From Omphalotus guepiniiformis (taxonomy: Eukaryota > Basidiomycota > Agaricomycetes > Agaricales > Omphalotaceae), in the NCBI GenBank assembly GCA_028554645.1, contig JAQOOI010000013.1, positions 653,336 through 717,335 of the forward strand: DNA of 64,000 nucleotides, given 5' to 3'. Below are positions 23,254 through 34,889 of this stretch, piece after piece. A model generated the notes under the pieces. It saw only the letters and a list, made by a program, of their open reading frames with translations. It did not search any database and was not told the origin of the DNA. Both the position numbers and the translations under genes were made by a program. Within the stretch, counting starts at the first letter, position 1, and each line of letters starts with the position of its first letter.

Positions 23254-23699
23254 GGCAGAGTACAGTGAAAAGCACGGTTGAATTGTCAAGGACAATGGGA
23301 AAGATACATGATAAAAAGCTAGGTTTATTAATAACTCGAGCTATCGATAACATCCTCCATCCCGGAATTCCACTGAACGATGGGCACATGAATGCATGGG
23401 AAAGATATCACAAAGTGGAGCATAGAACAAGTAGTTCAAATTAGTTTCTGATGTGTGGCGTACACAAGGAACATACACATCTATTGCGACTCCACTGCGA
23501 GACTCTTCACAATCATTGCTTTAAGATCTATCCCCTGCACCATCTTTCACACTCACAAATCTCCTACTGCATTCCCAGTCATCGTTGCTGTCCACCATAG
23601 CTACATCAGATATTGTACGACAACTAATGATATGCTAAACATCAATAAACGTGCATAAATAATAACGTTGAAGCAAAGGTTATGAAAACGCACCACATG
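23254..23699. other. No gene seen
   Basis: This would be the promoter side of the antisense gene and possibly the end of the outer element. I see no LTR, clear polypurine tract or conserved frame. Confidence 0.5.
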
Positions 23700-24371
23700 G
23701 ATGGCATGCTTCGTTCTTGAGAAATGTGAACTTGTGGGGGCATCGAACAAGATCTCCAGCAGAGGGAATCAGCATTTGAGTCATACTCGGCTCAAGCTTC
23801 ATGAGCTTTCTCATCCTCGTGTTGATCAGGATCCTGCTGACAGAAAGTCTTCTACCCTAGAATTTGGATTGCAATATTGCGAATCCATTTGAGCTCTGGG
23901 AAATACCCTCGTAGTAGTGAAGGAGAAGGGTGACAAGTTCCAAAGTGCACGGTTTGACATATTGTAGGGAGTGCTATATCTGCTGCATAGTCGGCTCAAA
24001 GTAGGAAGTGAATTGCTCCGCAACAACAACTTTGACAGGAATAGGAGCAGTCTCGAGGATACTGGGCAAAGGCTTTATGACGAGTTGCAAGTACTAGTCA
24101 ATAACACCATAGAGGATTTCGAGCAGAGCATTGAGGGCCGTATAAGCGGATTGCTGGGTCTGAGGATCATTGATCAAGTTCAGGATTGTCTAGAAGACAG
24201 TCAGCGCACTTCAAAGCTGATGGAATATTATGTACACACAAAAATAAGGACAGCATGTTGGCAGCACACTCCTCCTCAAGCCACTCACAGAAACAGCTCG
24301 CAGCAACACAAGTAGCTTTCCTGATTGTAGCATTGCTATCTTGAAGGCCGGCCTCGACGATGAGCCAAAAC
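23700..24371 (-). pseudogene. Karyopherin (Kap123/importin-4-like) gene fragment
   Basis: Read on the minus strand, short frames contain EAGLQDSNATIRKATC, CEWLEEEC, NLINDPQTQQSAYTALNALL and TSYFEPTMQQ. These resemble the HEAT-repeat body of the importin-beta family member Kap123, which carries ribosomal proteins and histones into the nucleus. Frames change and stops intervene, so it is a remnant. A solo LTR (24376-26206) is inserted directly at its upstream side. The assignment rests on motif memory only; another HEAT protein is possible. Confidence 0.45.
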
Positions 24372-24375
24372 TCGC

Positions 24376-26206
24376 TGTTGTGACTATGAAATGAACGAGA
24401 GAGATACTCAAATGAGCACTATCCAACTCAAATCAAAAATGATGTAGGGTGAGGTGTGACTGGCGTTGTCAGAGATTCCGCACAGTTAGACGCAACAATT
24501 GAACTTCGAATCTGCAGGGTTACAGATGTCTTTATCTCAATCTGGGTGAAAAATGGCAGAGGGTATCTCAAAACACAAGATTCAGACAGAAGGTAAGGGT
24601 GGTTTTCAGGGTTCAGGAGGGATTCAGGACAATCAATCTCGATGTTAAACTCAATTCAATGGTCAGACAATGCAGGGAACAGTTTCAGATGCAGCACAGA
24701 CAGTTTCAGCAGGCAGATTCAGCACAGACAGAATAGCAGTTTCAGCAAAGATTCAGTATCTCTTTCAATTTATCTGCCACAAGGGACTTTACAGAAGTTT
24801 TCACAGGATATTTCTTGAACTGAACTCTAAAGAGCCAGGCTATATTTTGTCTAAGAAGGGTTTCCTGCTTTGGCTTGTAGCTTTGGGCAGTACTTGCTTA
24901 AGAAAATCTAAATAGATACTCTATAAGCTATATATACTAAATCATAAAATCAAAACATATATCTCGAAATTAAAAGAGTAATCTGAACAGTAAATGAGTC
25001 AAAAGTAAGTAAGTATCAATTGAGCAGAGATTGGATTCTTTTTTAGGTAGTTTTCTAGGTAATTTTCCAGTTAGATAGTCAAAAGTAGGAACTTTGGGTA
25101 TAGATTGGTATAAAAACAGAAATATATCGCTTTGTCCGCGTTCTAGGTGTGTTAGGGCGTACCCAGGGTATCTAAATAAAGGTCCAGAACATGGAAATAG
25201 CAACTAGTATCATGACAGTTGACATTCTCCTTAGTGCATTGCAAATCTGGTCCCCTATAAGTTTCTCCAAAATTGGCACATTCTCCTCTACTAGGGCAGC
25301 ATTAGGAGTTGTGTAGAAGCTCTAGAGCTTATCTAGACCATGCTTTATTGTTTCTATCAGCCACAGTAAGGTACAGTAACTGTTTATTTCAAGTTTTACC
25401 CCTATACATCTCTTTTTGGTCAGATTTGTACTCAGGTTATATTTCTTGTTTAGGATAGCTCTCAGCTTCTCCTGGGACAGTATTCTATCCCATAGTTTTG
25501 TCTAAGACCTCCAATCAGAGTGCCTTTGTCTTTCATCAAGTTCAGAGGGTTACTGAATTTCAGAGAGATACTCAGATCCAGAGAGATACTCATTTTCAGT
25601 ATCTAACTCCTTTCATCATGAGTATTGAGTATCTAACTCATTTGTGCAGATAAAACTTTGAATCTACTTCCATTATTACACAGATTGGCATTTCATCTTA
25701 GTGACATTATGTTCACATAGTACTTAATGTACAATATTTCTCTGGTAATACAATCTTCAAGATTGCCCATATTCTCAGCATTCAATCTTGTAGTGCCAAC
25801 TTAGTTAGCAAGACCAGCTGGAACTTTTGATCAGTCCAAAGGACTTAGATAGTTGTTCAATTGAAGTGAAAATCCATCAACCCCTTGGATTACAGTCAAC
25901 AACACTTGGTAGAGTCTCTAGTTATTAGAGGGTGGGTCTGACCAACTCAATCTGGTATGGAACATTGGAATTCCAACACATCTGGAGAGGCATAACTAGT
26001 ATAACCCATTGGTCACAGTTGCTTAGCACCAGATTTAGTACTGTAGCAATCACTACACTTAGGCATTGTGAGTACAAGTATGTTTCATGTCTTAACTAGC
26101 AGTCTGGGGTGACTCTAGTCCTTTATGTTCAGTTTCCAATGCTTGAACATTCCATATTTACTTCAATCTGATAGATTTCAGTACTGAAAGGCTTTTTGAC
26201 GCAACA
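24376..26206 (-). repeat. Solo LTR, 1831 bp, flanked by TCGC
   Basis: On the minus strand it starts TGTTGCGTC at 26206 and ends GTCACAACA at 24376, with terminal TGTTG/CAACA. TCGC occurs at 24372-24375 and 26207-26210, a 4-bp target duplication, so this is a solo LTR. It is largely the reverse complement of 28375-30086. The start resembles that of the inner element (TGTTGCG) and the GTGCGGAATCT...CAACGCC motif is at 24483-24460, so it belongs to a related lineage. Confidence 0.85.
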
Positions 26207-26210
26207 TCGC

Positions 26211-27065
26211 GTAGGCAGCAACACGAGAAGTTTGTAAGGTGTTCATGTAGTCATACTAATCAAACATTTCCAGGTAGTCATCGAGGAGGTAATCGAGCAC
26301 GGAAGTGTCTGTCCATATACACCATATTAGAACAGCTGAAGAAGAAAAAGGGGTCAGGACAGAAAGGCACGTACCATACTTCCAGTAAGTCCACCAATCG
26401 TAAACGCAAACCCAATAAACAACAATCACCTTGTTGTGCACCAAACCACCCTTGAAAGTCTCGGCTCTTCTCTGTCTCCGTTGGTCAGGATGACAATGAG
26501 GTAACAGCAGAAAACAAGTCCCAGGAAAATTCAGTCGAGAAGTAAGGCATATGCGGGAGGGTCAGCCCCCCATGGTACCGGAGCATAGTTGGCCAGAATC
26601 ACAGCGTAGGAAAGACACGGTTGTTGCAAATGTTCACGTGCTTGCATGGGTTTACCAAGGTCACCTGTGAAGACAACAAAATACTCAAGTTGAAATCTGA
26701 AATCTGAGGAGTTGACAATAGTATGACCCTTAGCAACGCCATAAACAAAGAGAGACGGTGACACACCTTGTCATAGTTCACAAGCCAAACACAAATATGT
26801 TGTGGGTGATTGCGACACCATATGTTCCAACGTGTTCCCAACAATTCTTGGCACTAGTAGACACAGCTGTCCCATACAGATTCCACAATGCTAACCTGAC
26901 AGATGTAGCCTCAGATTTGTGATATTGATGTCCTGCGATCCTGCCTACACCTTCTCCATTGACGGTCACAATTTGATGATCATTGAACCAGATACTGTCA
27001 ACTCCATTCCGGTATTCGCTGCTCAAAGATACTTCTTCGTCCTCAATTCGAATCAACCGGTCCAA
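26211..27065 (-). other. Coding-like minus-strand remnants, unrecognised
   Basis: A 95-codon frame (27065-26778, containing DSIWFNDHQIVTVNGEG) and shorter frames with candidate intron borders (for example GTGAC near 26673) suggest a decayed spliced gene. I recognise no domain. Stops and frame changes make it non-functional as read. Between 27066 and 27438 I see nothing coding, only a purine-rich tract at 27424-27434 next to the following LTR. Confidence 0.3.
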
Positions 27066-27631
27066 AATTACTGAATGTGCATTGTAAATGAGTAGTGCTA
27101 TGTAGATGGAGTGGCAAGAGCAGAATGGAACATTGATGCGTACACGCGTTCAATATGTCACGTGATATATATTAGCAAATCAACGCACTCGCATGCTCTT
27201 GCTCAGGCCTACCATGAAAAGGATGCTGGGTTTTGATCTCAAGAAAATTAATGGACCACTCATAGTACATGGGATTAGAAATCTACGTCTCTATTGATTA
27301 TCACCTATGTGGACAAACATTACTTTCACAGCAAGACTATATTTTAATTTCAGTATTGAAGATGTCTTGAAATTGTACCACTGGTGCCATCAAACATGCT
27401 ATGCCGTTGAGGGCTCCAGCTGGTGAAGGGGGGTGTACTGTTAGGGACCTAGATGGATCAGGAGCATGAATACAAGAGGATTGAACAAGTCAACAAAAGT
27501 GTAGCAAAAGTGATGCCAGAAAAATTTCAAAATTCTAGATGTTATTGGACTAGTCATTTTAGATGACCTACCTATTGGACCAGTCATTTCAGATGATTTA
27601 TTGCTTCACATTGCAATCTCATGTTTAAACT

Positions 27632-27782
27632 GCCTCATGTTTGGCCTCAAGGCAACCTCATTGTAACCTCATGCCCAATTTGCCTCATGTTCAGCCTCAA
27701 GGCATGCCTCACTGTAACCTCATTGCAGCCTCATTGCATGCCTCATAGCATGCCTCATTGTATGCCTCATGTTCAGCCTCAT
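27632..27782 (+). repeat. CCTCA tandem array in LTR U3
   Basis: Thirteen copies of CCTCA, mostly as GCCTCAT or ACCTCAT, lie in 150 bp immediately upstream of the TATA box at 27792. The position suggests promoter binding sites for a host factor. Confidence 0.7.
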
Positions 27783-27900
27783 GGTTTGTAGTATATAAAG
27801 CCCCAGAAACTTAGTGTACAGTAGTCTAGTTATTGTTTTCTTGTTAACTCCCATCTTGTAAATCTGTCTTGTGAATTCAAGTACTTTTTACTCTCTAAGT

Positions 27901-28200
27901 GTTGCTGAAGCATTACCAGTGACTGAACCTACAATATCTGAAGCATTTCCAGATATTCTCTAAGACATCTGAAGCATTTCCAGTGTCTATTCCTAATTAT
28001 TGCTGAAGCATTTCCAGCAGTATTCCCTTTGATTGTCTGAAGCATGTCCAGACTTTCATCCTGAACAACTGAAGCATTTCCAGTTCTCAAACTACTCCTA
28101 GATTACTTGAAGCATTTCCAAGTATTCCAACCTTCCTTGGTTACTGAAGCATTTCCAGTAATCAAAACATCCTCTTTTCACTTGAAGCTTTCCCAAGTGG
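27901..28200 (+). other. Array of nine hairpins with constant loop and covarying stems
   Basis: Nine units share an 11-nt core GAAGCATTTCC (variants CATTACC, CATGTCC, CTTTCCC) starting at 27907, 27940, 27971, 28005, 28039, 28071, 28109, 28146 and 28184. The flanks differ in every unit but stay complementary: AATATCT/AGATATT, GTCT/AGAC, AACT/AGTT, TACTT/AAGTA, GGTTACT/AGTAATC, CACTT/AAGTG. Some pairs are G-U, which favours an RNA structure. The array lies downstream of the TATA box, so it would be in the transcript leader (R/U5). Confidence 0.75.
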
Positions 28201-28374
28201 ATCCTATTCTTCTAGTGATATTTGATACATCACTCTTCACATCTCCCCTTTCTATAGACTATCACTTCAGTTTTCCATTGTGTTCTTTGAGTAGATTCTC
28301 AATTAATACAACTTAGCCTCCAACCCCCATACTGTGGATCAGAGTAACTAACCCTTACCTTCTGTTCCCTAACA

Positions 28375-30086
28375 GACATGAAACATACTTGTATCCACAA
28401 TGCCTAAGTGTAGTGATTGCTACAGTACTGAATCTGGTGCTAAGCAACTGTGACCAGTAGGTTATCCAAAGAGATACTAGTTATGCCTCTCCAGATGTGC
28501 TGGAATCCTAATGTTCCATAACAGATTGAGTTGGTCAGACCCACCCTCTAATAACTAAAGAGACTCTACCAGGTGTTGTTGACTATAATCCAAGGGGTTG
28601 ATGGACTTTCACTTCAATTGAACAACTATCTAAGCCCTTTGGACTGACTAAAAGTTCCAGCTGGTCTTGCTAACTAAATTGGCACTATAAGATTGAATGC
28701 TGAGAATGTGGGCAATCTTGAAGATTGTATTACCAGAGAAATATTGTACATTGAGTACTATGTGAACATGATGTCACTAAGATGAAATGCCAATCTGTGT
28801 AATAGAAGAAGTAGATTCTAAGTTACATCTGCACAAATGAGTTAGATACTCAGTCTTCATGATAAAAGTAGTTAGATACTAAAAATGAGTATCCCTCTGG
28901 GATCTGAGTATCTCTCTGAAATTCAGTAACCCTCTGAACTTGATGGAAGATAAAGGCACTCTAATTGGAGGTCTTGGACAGAACTATAGGATAGAATACT
29001 GTCCAAGGAGAAGCTGAGAGTCATCCTAAACAAGAAATATAACCTGAGTACAAATCTAACCAAAAGATATGTATAGGGGTAAAACTTAAAATGAACAGCT
29101 ACTGTACCTTACTGTGGCTGATAGAAACAATGAAGCATGGTCTAGACAAGCTCTAGAGCTTCTACAGAACTCCTAATGCTGCCCTAGTAGAGGAGAATAT
29201 GCCAATTTTGGAGAAACTTATAGGGGACCAGATTTGCAATACACTGAGGAGAATGTCAACTGTCATGATACTGGTTGCTGTTTACATGTTCTGGACCTTT
29301 ATTTAGATGCCCTGGGTACGCCCAAACACCCCTAGAACACAGACAAAGAGATATATTTCTGTTTTTATACCAATCTATACCCAAAGTTCCTACATTTTGA
29401 CTATCTAACTGGAAAATTACCTAGAAAACTACCTAAAAAGAATCCAATCTCTGCTCAATTGATACCTACTTACTTTTGCCTCATTTACTGTTCAGATTAC
29501 TCTTTTAATTTTGAGATATATGTTTGATTTTATGAGTAACCGCATCTATTTAGATTTTCTAAAGCTAGTACTGCCCAAAGCTTCAAGCCAAAGCAGGAAA
29601 CCCTTCTTAGATGAAATATAGCCTGGCTCTTTAGAGTTCAGTTTGAGAAATATCCAGTTGTGAAAACTTCTATAAAGTCTCTTGTGGTAGATAAATTGAA
29701 AGAAATACTGAATCTTTGCTGAAACTGCTATTCTGTCTGTGCTGAATCTGCCTGCTGAAACTGTCTGTGCTGCATCTGAAACTGTTCCCTGTATTGTCTG
29801 ACCATTGAATCGAGTTTAACATCGAGATTGATTGTCCTAAATCCCTCCTGAACCCTGAAGACCACCCTTGTCTTCTGTCTGAATTTTGTGTTTTGAGATA
29901 CCCTCTGCCATTTTTCACCCAGATTGAGATAAAGACATCTGTAATCTTGCAGATTCGAAGTTTGATTGTTGTGTCTGACTGTGCGGAATCTCTGACAACG
30001 CCAGTCACACCTCACTCCATCATTTTGATTTGAGTTAGTTTATGCTCAATTTGAGTATCTCTCTCGTTCATTTCATAGTCACTACA
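28375..30086 (+). repeat. 5'-truncated LTR, same family as 24376-26206
   Basis: From GACATGAAACATAC onward it matches the reverse complement of 24376-26206 to the end (GTCACTACA, where the other copy has GTCACAACA). About 120 bp of the LTR start are missing, replaced by the abutting LTR at 27439-28374. The motif GTGCGGAATCT...CAACGCC is at 29981-30004, about 80 bp from the end. It interrupts the DDE transposase gene at its 30087 side. Confidence 0.8.
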
Positions 30087-30520
30087 GTGACACACAAGGT
30101 GTAGGCACGCTTCTCATCAGTTCTGTGGATATCTACCTGCCGACTGCCCTTCTCTGCATAGGTTTTGTTCTGAGTCATCATGAGTCCAGGACTGGTTTGA
30201 TTCATGTTAACACAAAGCTTTGATGGTATGTCATAGATAAGGCTGAGATGAACAACCCAGAAGAATGAGCACTTGCAGAGCTTGGATGCATTAGCAGGAA
30301 GATGAGCGACTGCTCAGATACCAGCACGAACAGACCAGTTAAGTGTGCTCTGTAGGAACTGACCGACATAGAACTGCAAGAGAATATGTACTTATGAGTC
30401 TTGAAAATACATAAGGCATCAAATACTGACCTTGCTACACATAAATTCAGAATTAAGAAGCTGTGGCAGCCAATGCTTGATGATAGCAAGCATGATAGAT
30501 TGTGTAATGAGCTGGCCAAT

Positions 30521-30971
30521 TGTCACAGTTTTTCCTTATTCTGTTTATCTGTGACATGTAGTGACTTTTATCATATGCCCATAAGGCTTAGATATAGATT
30601 AGATTAGATTAGATAGGACTTAGGTATATGGGGATAGGCTATGGTCTAGACTACCTTGGCATCAGCCTTGGCAGGGCTATGTCTTGGCATCAGTCAGTGC
30701 ATCAGTCAGCATATGATGTCACACATGACATCATTGACATCATTGATCAGTCAGCATATGACATCATTGATCAGTCAGCTAGGTATCATGGGTCTTAGAA
30801 GGTATCTGGGGTCCTGATGCCCAAATATATAAGTAGACAGGTCTAAGCTCTTAAAGCTCAGACTCAAGATAAATCTTATTGTCTTTGACAAGCAATCCTC
30901 TTCTCTCACACTAAGCTCAACTCTTTCCCCAATCTTTGCAACAAGTAGCAGGTGAGTAAAGAATTGTGATA
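30521..30971 (+). repeat. Solo LTR, 451 bp, 5-bp duplication CCAAT
   Basis: It starts TGTCACA and ends TGTGATA (TGTGACA with one C-to-T change). CCAAT flanks both ends (30516-30520 and 30972-30976). A TATA-like AATATATAAG is near 30823. It holds direct repeats of CAGTCAGCATATGA and GACATCATTGA (about 30707-30778). Removing it rejoins the DDE transposase frame. Confidence 0.85.
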
Positions 30972-31235
30972 CCAATAGCAACACCTGACTGGTGATAGCT
31001 CTGAAGTTTGGATTTGATCTTGTCGACAACTTCTGGATAGGGTGTCAAAACACCAACCCTTCCTGTGCGAGCCAAAACAGAGCAACGAGAAACATTGTCC
31101 AAAGTCTTCTTTGACTATCGGTGTCCATGTTTTGAAATCTATTTATAGACAGTTCCTCGATGCAGACATGAGAAGAACTCTGGCATCTGATTCTGAAGTG
31201 TGGATGCAATGGGTTGAGGAGACCATGAAACCCGT

Positions 31236-32604
31236 TGATGAGAATGAAACGGGGAAATGAACTGCTAAAGGGCTAATAAACAAAAACCCAAAAATAACCA
31301 AAACAACCAAGTCACTCGAAAGATGTGAGTCTGAGGGGGCGTTGTCAAAGGTTCCACACAACCAAACTTATGGCTTCTTTATTAGAACTTTATATCTTTA
31401 TCACAAGAACTTTATAGTTGAGCTTTTGAAAATGCACTAAGACAAAAGTAGCACAAGAGGGTTTTGAACAAGACAGGTGTTCACTGCACAATCACAACCA
31501 ATTGACCACAAGATCAAACAATCAATTCCAATAACACAGCCAGTTCAATTCAACCAACAATAATCTTTATACAATATCACAATAAACACTGGACTATAAA
31601 CAGACCAGGGCAACTTTATGTTTTTGGTAGGTTTTCCCTTCACAGGCACAATTCACGTTATAAAGATGATCCCCAGTGACCCTGTGACTCCATGGTACTC
31701 TCCTGGATTTTCTCTCTCCAAGTTACTGCCCTTTTATACATACTGCCAGTCTAAAATAAATAAAAACAGGAATTATAGCTAAACTGTCCTGTTTTATATA
31801 TATACCTATATCTGTGTATGTAGATTGTAAGTAACTGTGTCAAGTATGTCCATTATTACTTGTTATAGATCTATTTTATGAAGCAAACCTCAAAAATGTG
31901 TTTTAATTCTATTATTTTTATTGTAAGCAATATTCAGCCCCTTTATTTCATTTTTATGGATTTCCTTGACATCTCTTGGGCATCCGGGTTCCATAGGATT
32001 AATCACCTGATAGAAATTATACCCCTCAAAGTATCACATTGTTCCGTTGAAGGATTTCAGTAGTATTCCGAGAAATTTTACTGATCAAGTTTTTACACCT
32101 CCTAACCAGTTTTTTGGCAAGCAATTTTCACCAGACAATTAATTGAAGCAAGTTTTCTTGATCAATGTTTGTTCCTGGCAGTTAACTAAGGGGTAAATAC
32201 CCCAGAACTATTCTAGATCCATCTTTTCGACTTTATTTTGTGTTCCATCCATTTTTAGTTTCCGCTGAGTTTTTAATCTTTATTGACCGGAGGAAAATGT
32301 TCCCCTAATAATTATATGATGCAATTGATGTTGTGATGTCAGGGTTCTTGTTACGAGATTGGGTGAGTCTGATTCAACAGTGGATGGCCATTGAACAATT
32401 CTCTACATCACAACTATACTGACTTGCCTAGAACCTTGATACACATGTTGTACTGTAGGTAATAGAACATGCTTTATTACTCCAATCACAACACATTTTG
32501 ATTGACAAGGCGGGCACCTTTCAACCCTCTATATCTCTCACTGCAAATGCCTAAAATGATTAACCACCTGGCTTTTAATGCAGATGCCGAAAATTGGCAC
32601 ATCA
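31236..32604 (-). repeat. Solo LTR, 1369 bp, 4-bp duplication CCGT
   Basis: Plus-strand ends are TGATGAGAATG and GGCACATCA (terminal TGATG/CATCA). CCGT lies at 31232-31235 and 32605-32608. A reverse-strand TATAAAAGG box near 31737 shows that it reads on the minus strand. It belongs to the same family as 38763-39058, 40991-41182, 42381-43665 and 43667-44241. Excising it restores the transposase frame. Confidence 0.88.
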
Positions 32605-32898
32605 CCGTGGTGCAATATGGTCAATATGGACCCACAGAAATGGATGATACCAATTCACCCGCTCATGTCTGTGCTGCACAACTCCACCCTTCTTTCCATT
32701 CTGCTTCAACTTCCAGTTCTTTCCTGGTCTGGATAGTTGCAAGATATCTGACACTTCACCTTCAGGCCGGTGATATCCCAATACAGCCTCCTTCACCTAC
32801 TTTCCTTTTGCCTTGTGCCTGTGGTCAGCCTTATCTTTCTGAACCTTCTGACAATGGCGCTGTTGCTATTTGTGATTTAATTCCCACTTCCTATCCTC

Positions 32899-33731
32899 TC
32901 ACTTCAGATTCTCCTTCTCCTGGTGAGCCAATTTGGTTTCTACTGACTTGCAATAAGTTCTTGTGAATTCTTCCTGCTGTTGGTAGAACTCCTCTTTGCT
33001 CACACACTTGCATCCAAACTCAAACAAAGTTCCAACACACATGCAAGACATAGCAGATACATCTGAAGGTGGTGGCATAGACTCAGAGGAACCAGAGAGG
33101 TCAGGAGCAGAAGTTGGAGCAGTGGTAGATGAAAAGGCCTGAACAGCAGTGGGAGCTCCTGAGGTTTCATCATCGGAAGACAGAATCTCAACAACATCTT
33201 GATGATGTTCTGTCTTGCGAGATCTTTTGGACATGGGTTGGAATTGTACATGCCTTTCGCTTTTAGACTCATCATCTGAGTTAAGGGCTCGTCTGTAGAT
33301 GCAGTGAATTAAAATAAGACCCAAACTTCAAATAATTCTCACTCATTTCTGTTTTGGTATCTTTGCACCCGCCTCTCTAGCAGCACTGGTAATCTGGTCT
33401 ACCCATCATTCAACATAGAATGTCTGATAATCAGGGGAGAGGTGCTTGGCAGCTTCATGGAAAATCTTGATCAAATCTCTGAAAGGCCCATGTTCCTTCT
33501 TTGGAATGGTAGTGACATGGTCTCAAATGCAATCTCTAGCTGCCGGTTGAGTGCAAAGCCATATCCTTCTTCTTTGACATCATCAACATCTAGGTAGAAC
33601 TGATAAGTGGAGGATGAAGAGGATATTGGTAGATGAGAAGGTAGATTAGAGAGAAGCTCAGAAAGGTGCTTCAACCAAGTGTTAAGAGCTTGAGAAATGG
33701 CATTGTTACTAGCAGAAGATTTAGAAATCAT
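32899..33731 (-). pseudogene. Unrecognised decayed gene pieces
   Basis: Two minus-strand frames: 33731-33471 (Ser-rich, then a Phe/Tyr/Asp segment with DVDDVKEEGYGFALN) and 33324-32899 (acidic Ser stretch EILSSDDETS, then cysteines CMC...CKC and a Gln/Glu-rich helix). They may be exons of one nuclear protein or the N-terminus of the adjoining transposase gene. Stops separate them. No domain was recognised. Confidence 0.3.
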
Positions 33732-34889
33732 AATTGCAGGAAGAAGTCACCTTTGAAGATCCAGAAAGAAGTCACCTTCGAAAATCCAGAATTTAAGCAT
33801 CTATTGTACTTATTGTTCTCTGAAGAGATTTCATTCATGGCCACTCAAGAGACAAGACAGAAAACTGGTTTATTGAGCAGGAATCCACACATCGTGGATA
33901 ATGGCAGAAAACTGGTTTATTGAGCAGGAATCCACACATCGTGGATAATGGCAGAAAACTGGTTTTGTGGTCACTTGTTGCCTATTTTGATCCTAGTCAC
34001 GCATAACGTCCACTCTGTTGCTAACTCTCTGACGGTCTCCTGTGTCACGCTCAACTCCCAGTTGCTACAACTCACTCGGCTACAGTAGAGGCAGCATTTA
34101 AGGCCTTCGTGCTTGTATCCAAATGTGAAAATAGTTCTTCTCCACTCTGACCATCAAAATCAAAGCATGTGTCCCAATGATCATAAGATTGCTAGAACGC
34201 ATCTGTCTGCACTAACAAATCATAAGAGGAAGATACTATTAGATTGATTGAAGTCTGGGACAATGTGAAGAAGGATTGAACATCTTGAGCTTCCTTGACA
34301 AGTGAGTCTAGACTCAGAAGTTCAGAGAGCTTGGTGTATGTGTGAGATGCAAGGTCTATCAATTCCAAAACAGGACTGGATAAAGATTCAGAAGCCTGGC
34401 CCTCTGTTCTTGCTCTCTTTAATTGGTGCTGTGACTAGTCAAAGTCCCATTTAGAAATCAACTCTTCAGATCTAAAGAAAATCAATGTATTAGTGTTGAT
34501 TAAATACAACAAGCAATTGACAAAACATACACATCTTTCGAAGGTTGCCATGTATCCTTATGGGTTGGGTACCCTCTCCACCTTATCTTGTAATGGGTGA
34601 GAATGTCAGCTTTCTGCAGTAATAGACTTTGAGTTAGCTATCGAGTAATAATTCATAAAGATGAATGTACATTATATTTCTCATCAACAATACCTATCAC
34701 AATATGTTGTGCTTCATCTATGGATGTAGATGCTACACTGGATTCTCCATCAGATCCAGCACACTTCAAAACAGCAGCTTGAGACCTTGTCTGCATTGTT
34801 CAAGTACACTGAGAAGATGAATTTTGGTTTTATATAGTGGTATGAGGACTTTGTTCTTGTAGTTCAGATAACGCTTTTTGCTGGGCATG

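Larger units (their letters stand above)
27439..28374 (+). repeat. LTR, 936 bp, preceded by a polypurine tract
   Basis: It starts TGTTAGGGA and ends TCCCTAACA, a 9-bp perfect terminal inverted repeat. A purine tract (GGTGAAGGGGGG) lies just upstream, so it looks like the 3' LTR of an element whose body is lost. A TATA box (TATATAAAG, 27792-27800) gives the orientation. Flanking 5-mers (TGTAC, GACAT) do not match, arguing against a simple solo LTR. It contains the CCTCA array and hairpin array listed separately. Confidence 0.8.
30090..32800 (-). pseudogene. DDE-superfamily (pogo/Tigger-like) transposase, cut by LTR insertions
   Basis: Minus-strand pieces join across two solo LTRs: about 32796-32605, 31231-30977, 30520-30442, a candidate intron, then 30379-30090. 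Motifs include CSVLARTGRVGVLTPYPEV, IKHWLPQLLNSEFM and YAEKGSRQVDI with DEKRAYTL, typical of DDE transposases that cut and paste DNA. At the first catalytic position LCVNMNQT has Asn where Asp is expected. An in-frame TGA lies at 30316-30314, and stops occur near 31140-31120. The 3' half is missing because of the LTR at 28375-30086. The gene is inactive. Confidence 0.7.

Noticed and set aside
27424..27438. Solo LTR interpretation of 27439-28374
   Set aside because: The flanking 5-mers do not match and a polypurine tract precedes it, so it is better read as the 3' LTR of a lost element.
31042..31260. Plus-strand 72-codon frame, and 32502-32966 plus-strand 154-codon frame
   Set aside because: The minus strand of the same sequence reads as DDE transposase and is restored by removing the LTR, so these are shadows.
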